In this document: piece by piece, positions 17,876 to 25,291 of the stretch
Layout: every line of letters starts with the position of its first letter
How positions within the stretch are numbered: the first letter of the stretch is position 1
NCBI GenBank assembly: GCA_905233295.1
Contig: CAJODX010000007.1
Coordinates: 1-27,787 of the forward strand
Direction: 5' to 3'
Length of the DNA: 27,787 nucleotides
Origin: an uncultured Synergistales bacterium
Lineage (GTDB): Bacteria > Synergistota > Synergistia > Synergistales > Aminobacteriaceae
Program-made: the position numbers and the translations under genes
The notes under the pieces: generated by a model
The model's database searches: none
The model's input: the letters and a program-made list of their open reading frames with translations, nothing else
Told to the model about the DNA's origin: nothing

Positions 17876-19929
17876 ATGAAAAAAAATGTATCAGTAAACA
17901 AATATGCTGCGAAAAAAATTTCGGATAAAAATTCGCCTGTTCCGTTAGTTCCTGCGTGGATTTTATTGCCGCTGTGGTTTATATCGCTTGCACTGCCGAA
18001 TCTTATTTACTCGGGAATAAATTTTGCCGACACTCTTCACATTTTAAAATGGACCATTACGGGCGTGCCTGTTGCGGTTGCGGTTTTCATTGCAGGTATT
18101 CGGCTTGCCTTATACGGACCTCAGAGAGTGAAAATAAAATTTGACATTTTCGCGATATTTTGGGCGGTGATTTTAGTTTAGTAAATATAAAATCCCCGAC
18201 AGCGTTTGCTCTTGAAATGACATGTTTTGTAACGGTGTGGGCGTTTTATGTCATCACCCGTTCATCTTATCCCTTATGGGGAGTCCGTGCGGTTGTAATT
18301 CTCGGCAACATAAACGCGGCTATTAATGTAATTTTCGCTGAGCTTCAAAGCCGCAACATGAATAATTTTGAATTTCTCCGCGGCACAATGTTTGAAGATT
18401 TAATTGACTTAAATTCAATAATCCTTCCGACCCCGTTCAACTACATCGGCAACACGGCGCAACAGAACATGTTCGGACTGTGGGTCGCTATGTCTGTTTT
18501 GGGAGCAGTCTATCTTTTTGTCTATGAGGCATGGCAGAGCGAACCTTACGAATATAAGAAAAAAGTCTGGCTTCCTGTCGCAGGTTTAATTGCCGCAGTC
18601 ATAAATTTAAAATTCTTTTTTGTAAATGACTTCAAGATCTGCGGAGTTCTCGCTGTAATTTTTATCATTCTTGCGTTTGTTGCGGTGTGGCGTCTTGGCA
18701 ACAGAAAAAATTTATATTTTGCAGTCGTTGCATTAATTTTCGCTGGCTGGAATTTCTGGGGCTTGATGAACTCAACAAGCCGTTCAGCTTTTCTTGCGTT
18801 GCTTACGGGAATGTTTTTCCTTTTTGTGATTTCGGCGTGCAAATTTAACAAGGCATATATAATAAGATTTCTCGCCGTAACCGCCTTGCTCGGTTCTGTA
18901 TTCTGGGCGGCTCTTTACAACGGCGTAAAAGCTGAAGCAATCGTCAACAAAACTCAGGACATAATCGAAAATTATCAGACTATCGGCTTGAGGCGCGGAA
19001 TATGGGCTACATCATACGGAATGTTGAGCGCGAATCCCAAAGGTGTCGGCATCGGTCAATACAAATGGCATTATCTTGACGGACAGCGCGAGGCTTTCAA
19101 AATTTTCAACAACGCAGACTGGCTCGAATGGCAATATACTCACTGGGCGCATAATGAATTTTTGCAGTTTTTCTGTGAAGGCGGCTACATCGGCGGTGTT
19201 ATGTTCCTGATAATGTATTCGATGTGGTTTTTCCCGGCGTTAGTCGGTCTGAAACGGAAAAAGGAAATTAACATTCAGGCTGTATGGGGTTTCGCGCTTG
19301 CGTCCGTTATTTCATTCGCGGCGGTTTTCACAAGACCTTTTCACAGAATCGAAAATATGGTGTGGATAACGTTTGCCTTCGCAATGGCGAACGGGGAATT
19401 TTATCCGGCAATGAAATTCAAAACGGAATTTCAGCTTTTGAAATCAAATATTTTCTCACGTCTTGCCGGTGTCGTGTGTGTCATAGCGTCAATAGCGGGC
19501 TGTGTTTATATTTCGAGCGGAATATACGGAAATTATCTTCTCCGTCAGGCTCTTTCGACCCAGCACCCTCAGGTTCAGCTTTATCTGCTTGAACAGGCTG
19601 AAAAACATCCGATTGTTTACGAAGACACTATGAGAAATCTTGCGTATCATTATTTACAGCTCGGAGAACAGACTGAAGATATTGAAGCTGTTGCAAAAGG
19701 ATTCAATATTTTATGGGAGCAGTTCAATCGTGAGCCGCGCAGTGAAGACATCAGCAAACTTCTGAGTATTGCGCAGCGTTTCCAGCTTGAGCCGATTTTG
19801 AGAGAGATAGCAACGTATTTTAAACCCGGCACTTATCATCTCCAGCGCGTTCCGCAGGTCAACAACAACACCGGCGAGACAATAAACGCACTGCTCTTGA
19901 TTAACGGTCCAGGCAGTAATGACGATTAA
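17876..19929 (+). pseudogene. O-antigen ligase / Wzy_C family membrane protein, frame broken near 18180
   Basis: A polytopic inner-membrane protein of the family that polymerises or transfers undecaprenyl-linked glycans in the periplasm. The first frame (17876-18181, start ATG with AAGGAG upstream) encodes two transmembrane segments and stops at TAG after FAIFWAVILV. A second frame continues at once with NIKSPTAFALEMTCF to 19929. Adding one T in the AGTTTAG stretch restores a continuous reading (VILVLVNIKSPTAF). The Wzy_C signature is clear: NSTSRSAFLALLTG, NPKGVGIGQYKWHY and HWAHNEFLQFFCEGGYIGG. After the last membrane segment there is a periplasmic tail of about 130 residues rich in TPR-like helices. 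It sits directly before pseudopilin genes, where O-oligosaccharyltransferases such as PglL/TfpO are sometimes found. Whether the break is real or a consensus error cannot be decided here. Confidence 0.75.
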
Positions 19930-19932
19930 AAA

Positions 19933-20616
19933 ATGAAATTCCGGAAAAAAATCCTGTTTTCTGCTGAGAAAAAGGCTTTCACGTTAATTGAAGTTCTCGT
20001 TGCCGTTATGCTGACGGGAATGCTGACAACTCTCGCGCTTGCTCCTGTTGCCTACACCGTGCGCAGAGTTGTTGAAACTCAGAACGAATACGCGGATCTT
20101 TCAGCTTTATCTCGGACGATGAATTTTATAATCCGAGATCTTTCTTCAGCGATGAGACTTTCTTCAAACGTCTTAATGATAGTTGACCACGAAGCTATGG
20201 GCGGCAATGATGAAGACGTTCTGATGATAATGAGTACGTCCCCCACAGCACAGAATCTGCCGTCGGGGACTCTCGTTTATAAAATTTCCGAGGGAGGCAT
20301 TATGCACAATGATGTTATTCCGGGTCTTTACAGGTGGATTTTTCCGGGACAGCTTCCGAATATGATTAAATATGAAAATCTTGACCCTTCGGAAGGTCAG
20401 CTTGTTTTACCGGGGATAGATTTGTTTCAGGCTGAAATCCCCAAAGGCTCACACGATGATGACAGAGATAAAGAATATTCAGGAGCTTTGCCGAAAGGAA
20501 TTTTTATAAAGCTCGGACGTAACACGAAAAAATCTCAGAGTCAAAATTTTTCAACAGATTCAAACAGAAATGCACAAAATTTTAATGAACTCGAAACGTA
20601 CATTCCATTACCGTAA
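19933..20616 (+). CDS. gspJ: Type II secretion pseudopilin, GspJ-like
   Basis: A 227-residue prepilin-like protein of the T2SS pseudopilus tip. The N-terminus has a basic leader and the class III signal KKA-FTLIEVLVAVML, with cleavage before Phe16 and Glu at +5 (E20); the residue before the cut is Ala rather than the usual Gly. A long hydrophobic helix (16-38) is followed by a Tyr/Arg-rich amphipathic part and a large C-terminal domain, the size expected for GspJ, the biggest minor pseudopilin except GspK. No strong Shine-Dalgarno precedes the ATG, which is three bases after the stop of the ligase gene, so coupling is likely. The J assignment rests on size and gene order and is less certain than pseudopilin itself. 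Confidence 0.72.
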   Translation: MKFRKKILFSAEKKAFTLIEVLVAVMLTGMLTTLALAPVAYTVRRVVETQNEYADLSALSRTMNFIIRDLSSAMRLSSNVLMIVDHEAMGGNDEDVLMIMSTSPTAQNLPSGTLVYKISEGGIMHNDVIPGLYRWIFPGQLPNMIKYENLDPSEGQLVLPGIDLFQAEIPKGSHDDDRDKEYSGALPKGIFIKLGRNTKKSQSQNFSTDSNRNAQNFNELETYIPLP

Positions 20617-21517
20617 AAGACGCGCCTTTGTTCTTGTGAGTGTTTTAATGCTGGGAATGCTTTTAATTTCATGCGCAACAGCCTTTGCGTGGTTTGTCCG
20701 TATGCAGGTACGTAGCGTCGGACGTGAACGCGAAAGTTTAACTCAAAGGAGCATGGCGGACGTTCTCGTTAATGCCGTTATGAATGTTTTAGGCGACTTC
20801 ACAACCGAGTCGGATTACGACAGCCCTACACAGCGTTGGTTTCAGCCTTTCATAATTCCGTTTGACGATTTAGGCATATGGGTTGTGAGCGTAACTCCCC
20901 TTGATGATAAAATTCCAATAAGAAATTTATTTTTGCCCGACGGCAACACTCTGAGGCATGAATTTGAAGAGCCGCTCCAGAATATGCTCGATAAAATCGG
21001 ACACAGAGAACTTGAATTAAGGCTGCTTGACTTTCTGGACAGAAACAACAGACCGCGTGTCGGAGGTCTTGAACGCGAAGATTTTATCAACCGCGGACCT
21101 TATGACATTTCGGAGTTGCTGATTTTAAGTCCTGACATAACGCCGGAGATTCTTTACGGGCAAGGCACTGAACTCGGCATCGCAGACTACTGCACCGTAT
21201 TCAGCGATGGAAAAATAAATTTAAACGTTGCGCCTGTTCACGTCATGGAACTCCTACCGGGACTTGATGAACGCGGACTTGCAGAACGTATCGCGCAGGT
21301 TCGCACGGAAGAGCCGATAAAAGATTTCAGAGACGTTCAGTCATTGCCCGGCGCATCGCCGAGAACGGCAACTCTTTTGACGAATCTTGCCTGTTTCAGG
21401 AGCAGATATTTTTCAATCCGTATTGAAACTCTTGATGATGAAGATGAAGGCGGAACGTCATTTAATATAATATTCGACAGGACAACGAAGCAAATTTTAA
21501 GATGGGAAGAATCTTAA
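20570..21517 (+). CDS. gspK: Type II secretion minor pseudopilin, GspK-like
   Basis: A 315-residue protein matching GspK, the cap of the pseudopilus. The leader MHKILMNSKRTFHYRKRRA is followed by a hydrophobic helix FVLVSVLMLGMLLISCATAF; residue +5 is Ser, fitting the known absence of Glu5 in GspK, and Ala again precedes the cut. The helical insertion contains LPGLDERGLAERIAQVR and the helix-hairpin-like INLNVAPVHVMELLPGL and VQSLPGASPRTATLL, which are typical of GspK. The start overlaps gspJ by 47 bases; an ATG five codons later (20585) is equally possible since neither has a clear ribosome binding site. Confidence 0.8.
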   Translation: MHKILMNSKRTFHYRKRRAFVLVSVLMLGMLLISCATAFAWFVRMQVRSVGRERESLTQRSMADVLVNAVMNVLGDFTTESDYDSPTQRWFQPFIIPFDDLGIWVVSVTPLDDKIPIRNLFLPDGNTLRHEFEEPLQNMLDKIGHRELELRLLDFLDRNNRPRVGGLEREDFINRGPYDISELLILSPDITPEILYGQGTELGIADYCTVFSDGKINLNVAPVHVMELLPGLDERGLAERIAQVRTEEPIKDFRDVQSLPGASPRTATLLTNLACFRSRYFSIRIETLDDEDEGGTSFNIIFDRTTKQILRWEES

Positions 21518-21523
21518 TTCAGA

Positions 21524-22804
21524 ATGAAAAAAATTAATTTTGATTTTAATAAATTTAATTTCAAGAGAAAATCCGGCGCGGAAAATTTTGAAAACACGGA
21601 GTTTCGTCGGATTATAGAAAAAAAAGACACCGTTCACGACAAAGAAACAGGTGCAGAAGAAGAAATTTCCCGAAAATCCATCAGGATAGTATCGTCGAGC
21701 CTTGAAATTCGGAAAAATTTTATTACTCTCGTACCTATGAAATCTTTATCGCTCGAAGATTTTTCTTTCCCTTTTTCAAACGCTACGAAAATCCGTGAAG
21801 CTTTACGCCTTCAGATTATGCCTTTTTCTGCTGCGGGTGAACTCGAAATTTTTCCCGTTATAAAATCAAAAGCCGGTCGCGGAGTAAACGGCTTCGTCTG
21901 GTACGTTTCGCCCGATGAGCTTAATATTCCCGCCGTGCCGGGAGGAAATAACAAAGTCTGGCCTGCTCCTCTGCCTTTTATATCGCGTCTTAAAGAACAT
22001 AACGGCTCAGGCGTTACGATGTGGATTGACGAAGAAAATATCTGTTCGATTTTATGGCAGGAGAACGAACCCGTTTTGTCGCGGTGGAAAAAACTCACAG
22101 ACGAAAATTCTCACGAGAAAGAACTGCTCTGGTATGACAATTTTTGCAAGGCTCGCGAACTTGAACGCGGCGGAAATTTCATTTTGAATGCCGGAGGGGA
22201 TTATGACGACGAACCTGACGAAGAATTTGTCGAAATGATAAGCGAAAGTGTAAAAATATGCCCGTGGATTTCAAACGTAAGTTTATCGCGCACGGCAATC
22301 GAAGGCGAAAGAGATCTTGAACGTACGGTAAGCCTTCTGACGCGTGCGGCATGCTGGCTGCTTGCAATCGGAACGGTAACACTCGGGACAAGTCTTTTAT
22401 ATCTGATTCAGATTGACAGACAGACTCAAAATGTCAGAACGCGCTCTGAAAATTTTTACAGACAGAATTTTGACCCGACACATACTGGGAGAATTTCAAA
22501 TCCTGTAACTCTTGCCCGCAATAAAATTTCTGAAATTTCAGGTTCAAGCGGCGAAGGACACCCTCTCGAAGAGGTTCTTGCGGATCTCGGCGAAATTTTC
22601 ACAGCTAATAAAAATCTGAAAATAACTCTCGATACAATACGTTACAGCGGCGAAGGCGTTGACTGCACGGGCTCAGCTCCTGACATGACAACGGTATTAA
22701 ATTTCCGCAGGGCGTGGAATGATTACGCTTCAGCAGTTCAGGTTGACAATACGCAGTTTGTTTCAGGCATAGGCTACCGTTTTGACTTGCGCGTAAGGTG
22801 GTGA
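21524..22804 (+). CDS. gspL: Type II secretion assembly-platform protein, GspL-like
   Basis: A 426-residue bitopic inner-membrane protein. Residues 50-260 fit the cytoplasmic actin-like half that recruits the GspE ATPase (IRIVSSSLEIRKNFITLVPM, FVWYVSPDEL, GVTMWIDEENICSILW). A single transmembrane segment lies at about 275-297 (ACWLLAIGTVTLGTSLLYLI), and the periplasmic part from 300 ends with a small ferredoxin-like fold (NLKITLDTIRYSGEGVDCTGSAPDMTTVLNFRRAWN). This topology and the position between K and an M-like gene identify it better than sequence does. The N-terminal 48 residues are lysine- and asparagine-rich and probably disordered. The ATG is six bases after the gspK stop. Confidence 0.68.
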   Translation: MKKINFDFNKFNFKRKSGAENFENTEFRRIIEKKDTVHDKETGAEEEISRKSIRIVSSSLEIRKNFITLVPMKSLSLEDFSFPFSNATKIREALRLQIMPFSAAGELEIFPVIKSKAGRGVNGFVWYVSPDELNIPAVPGGNNKVWPAPLPFISRLKEHNGSGVTMWIDEENICSILWQENEPVLSRWKKLTDENSHEKELLWYDNFCKARELERGGNFILNAGGDYDDEPDEEFVEMISESVKICPWISNVSLSRTAIEGERDLERTVSLLTRAACWLLAIGTVTLGTSLLYLIQIDRQTQNVRTRSENFYRQNFDPTHTGRISNPVTLARNKISEISGSSGEGHPLEEVLADLGEIFTANKNLKITLDTIRYSGEGVDCTGSAPDMTTVLNFRRAWNDYASAVQVDNTQFVSGIGYRFDLRVRW

Positions 22805-22814
22805 GGTTTTTATC

Positions 22815-23314
22815 ATGGCTTTGAATTTTGATTCGATTTTGAATAATTCCCGAAGCGTTATGCGCGGCGAAGCTCCCGGCTCAGTGAAATTTCTTGCCGC
22901 GGCTCTGCTGATGCTCACCATATGGGTTGGAGTTTATCTCGTACACGGCAAAACCGAACAGAGCAAAACCCAGCTTGCTACACAGCAGGGACGGTGGAGA
23001 ACTCTTTTAATGCTCGCGAACGAATATAAATCTTTATCGCCCGAACAGCGCAAAAATAATAACAGGTTGATGTACCTGCTGTCTTTGCACAGGTATCTGA
23101 ACGAATGCAGCTTGGAAGCCGTGTCAACAGGATAACGCCTGACGGTCGGAATCAGTCTGTCGAAATCAACAGACTTTATGCCGAAGAGCTTGCCGAACTT
23201 CAAAAACAGCTTGCTTCACGCGGTGTAAGGTTCATAGCTGCAGAAATCCGCGCTTTGCCTGCTGGCAGTGAAAGGTTAATGACTATCTCGGCAATAATAG
23301 GACCAATGAATTAA
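22815..23314 (+). pseudogene. gspM: Type II secretion GspM-like protein, frame broken near 23060
   Basis: GspM is a small bitopic protein that partners GspL. The first frame begins at ATG 22815 (GTGAGG eight bases upstream) and reads through one transmembrane segment (FLAAALLMLTIWVGVYLVHG) and a coiled periplasmic start (QLATQQGRWRTLLMLANEY), then drifts into implausible sequence and stops at 23135. A second frame, entered at CAG 23063, reads QVDVPAVFAQVSERMQLGSR and on to IIGPMN at 23314. Joining the two gives about 166 residues, the normal GspM length. The joint lies in CAAAAATAATAACAGG (23051-23066) and is repaired by one added base. Either a one-base deletion or a consensus error; the remaining sequence shows no decay. 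Confidence 0.72.
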
Positions 23315-23334
23315 AATTAAAATAAAATTAAAAA

Positions 23335-23910
23335 ATGAAAAAATTAACCGGCATTATAAAAATTTTATTGTTTACGGCAGCGTTTTTTTATGCTGTATAT
23401 GCGTTCCTGCCTTGGGACGCCGTAGGACGTTTTGCAATGTCAGCGGCACACAGCAGGCTTGAACGTCAGGGAATGAGGTTGAATTATTCCGACGTAACGG
23501 GCGAAGACGGCGGCTTCACAGTCAGCAATCTCGCACTGAACGGCGCGGCGAATGTTTCGTTAAGTTCAATCACAATTAAACCTCAGCTGCTCTCAAGCGT
23601 TTTGAGTTTTGCTCCGGTGTGCGAAATCAGTTTTACAGGTGCCAGCGTCAGGCTCGGTCAGTTTTTGAATTTCGGGGACGGCGGTTTTCTTTTGACTGCC
23701 GGGCGCGAAGAAATTTTACTGGAAAATCTTAAAACGAACGGCGATTTTGCTCTCAATGGTTTCTTAACGTTCAATCTCGCGACTATGAAACTCGGACATT
23801 CAGATGCAAGATTGAACGTTCCGGAAAATTTTGCCCAGAACATGAACATGCTGAAAAATTTTCTGCCTTTAGTTCAGGACGGTAACAGATGGTATCTGCG
23901 CCGACAGTGA
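23335..23910 (+). CDS. gspN: Type II secretion GspN-like protein
   Basis: A 191-residue protein with one N-terminal transmembrane anchor (residues 7-26) and a periplasmic beta-rich domain. LPWDAVGRFAMSAAHSRLERQGMRLNYSDV followed by alternating short strands (FTVSNLALNG, VSLSSITIKPQ, ASVRLGQFLN, LTFNLATMKLG) resembles T2SSN/AsmA-like proteins. GspN is an optional inner-membrane component of unclear role, usually encoded next to GspC or GspM as here. It is shorter than the roughly 250 residues of classical GspN. Assignment rests on the LPWDxxxR start, the fold pattern and the position between M- and C-like genes. Confidence 0.6.
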   Translation: MKKLTGIIKILLFTAAFFYAVYAFLPWDAVGRFAMSAAHSRLERQGMRLNYSDVTGEDGGFTVSNLALNGAANVSLSSITIKPQLLSSVLSFAPVCEISFTGASVRLGQFLNFGDGGFLLTAGREEILLENLKTNGDFALNGFLTFNLATMKLGHSDARLNVPENFAQNMNMLKNFLPLVQDGNRWYLRRQ

Positions 23911-23924
23911 GGGATTAAAAAAAA

Positions 23925-24923
23925 ATGTTTGAAAACTTTAGAGATTTATTTTCAAAAATAAAAATTTCGGATTTTAAAGAAAAATTCAGAAATCGGAATC
24001 ACGAAAAAATTCTTCGTGAAGAACAGGGGAAAATTTATAAAATCTGGCTTTTGATTTTGCCCGTTCTGTGCGGTTTTGCCATTGGAAGACTTACGAGTAC
24101 CGCTCTTGGCTTCGGACTTGGAGCTTTGACAGGCAACGCCGGACTTACAGACTCAGCCGTAGCCGGAGCGGACAGACGTTCAGCAGAGATTGAAAAACAG
24201 CGCGGACTTGACAGCTTTCTGTCATCGAATCCCTTTCACATATCCGCACGAAAAGCCGCAAATGATAAATCCGCAGAAACTCCTAAAGAAGAAGTTAAAG
24301 CACCTGAGCCTGATTCCGGGCTTGCGGATTTGATTCTTCGCGGAACTCTTCCGGGCATCGGTGTGTGGGTTGAGAACAAGGGAAATTTAATTTTGTTGCT
24401 GGTCGGAAAGGATATTGAAAGCTACAAGCTGACGAGTGTGAAATACAGTGAAGCTGTTTTCCGCAGAGGAAAAAATTCAGTTACGAAATATTTAACTTAC
24501 GGACCTTTGCCAGAAACTCCAAAGAAAGCCGAGACACCGCGTCCAGCCGTCGCACCTGCAGCCACACCAAGACCGCAGAACAACGGCAACATAGTCGCGG
24601 CAGCCCCCGGAGGTCAGGAAGGTCAGATTGCAAGCGAAACTGTCAATCAGCTCGTTCAGAATCCGTTTGACGAACTAAAGAGAATCAGAATCAGACCCAG
24701 TGAATCCGCCGGAGGTCTTGAAGTTCAATGGATTCAAAACGACAGCATATTAAAACAGCTCGGAGTTCAGAAAGGCGATGTTATACGCTCCGTCAACGGC
24801 ATTCCGTTTACGAACATGGGCGATATTGCGAACTCGATAAACTCTCTTATGAACAGTGAACGTTTTGACGTTGAAGTTACACGCGGCGGCAAAAATGAAG
24901 CTTTGCGCTATGTTGTCAAGTAA
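23925..24923 (+). CDS. gspC: Type II secretion GspC-like protein with PDZ domain
   Basis: GspC links the inner-membrane platform to the secretin. This 332-residue protein has a charged cytoplasmic start, a transmembrane segment (about residues 38-58, IWLLILPVLCGFAIGRLTST), an HR-type beta domain at about 130-195 (LADLILRGTLPGIGVWVENKGN and LLLVGKDIESYKL), a proline/alanine-rich linker (TPKKAETPRPAVAPAATPRP) and a C-terminal PDZ domain from about 250 (LGVQKGDVIRSVNGIPF, NSERFDVEVTRGGK). That order is standard for GspC, which usually is the first gene of the operon; here it follows M and N. GAGGGATT upstream of the ATG serves as ribosome binding site. Confidence 0.82.
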   Translation: MFENFRDLFSKIKISDFKEKFRNRNHEKILREEQGKIYKIWLLILPVLCGFAIGRLTSTALGFGLGALTGNAGLTDSAVAGADRRSAEIEKQRGLDSFLSSNPFHISARKAANDKSAETPKEEVKAPEPDSGLADLILRGTLPGIGVWVENKGNLILLLVGKDIESYKLTSVKYSEAVFRRGKNSVTKYLTYGPLPETPKKAETPRPAVAPAATPRPQNNGNIVAAAPGGQEGQIASETVNQLVQNPFDELKRIRIRPSESAGGLEVQWIQNDSILKQLGVQKGDVIRSVNGIPFTNMGDIANSINSLMNSERFDVEVTRGGKNEALRYVVK

Positions 24924-25251
24924 AAGACGCGGATTTACTCTGCTTGAAGTTCTCGTTGCCTCTGCCATTGCAGGACTTGTTATAACGGCGGGTTTCAGAC
25001 TTATCGGAATGTCTTACAGATTGATGTCCGAAATCGAATCTGAACGGCTGTTGATAGATGCGGCGCGTGAAATCTGGCTGCGTTTCAGAATTGACGAAGA
25101 TATGTCCGACAACGGAACTGATGATAAAAAAAATATAACGTGGCGTTCTGAAAATATTTCTGTTCCTGTTGACGAATATGAATTGAAATATAAACGTGTT
25201 ACGATAACTTTGCCGGGCGATCGCTCTACTGTTATATATGTTGCTGAATGA
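24895..25251 (+). CDS. Type II secretion pseudopilin, GspI/GspH-like
   Basis: A 118-residue prepilin-like protein. The leader MKLCAMLSSKRRG ends at the cleavage site RRG-FTLLEVLVASAIAGL, with Gly at -1 and Glu at +5, followed by one hydrophobic helix and a short C-terminal domain. Size and the FTLLEVLVA start point to GspI, but GspH cannot be ruled out. The start could also be the ATG at 24910 (MLSSKRRG); both overlap the end of gspC and neither has a strong ribosome binding site. The GspG major pseudopilin is not in the window. Confidence 0.75.
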   Translation: MKLCAMLSSKRRGFTLLEVLVASAIAGLVITAGFRLIGMSYRLMSEIESERLLIDAAREIWLRFRIDEDMSDNGTDDKKNITWRSENISVPVDEYELKYKRVTITLPGDRSTVIYVAE

Positions 25252-25291
25252 AACTCTTTTGTAGTATATTAAAATAATCACAGGGGATGGT

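Noticed and set aside
23105..23314. Separate small gene after the gspM-like start
   Set aside because: The same frame extends upstream to 23063 with plausible GspM sequence and the ATG at 23105 has no ribosome binding site; it is the second half of a broken gene.
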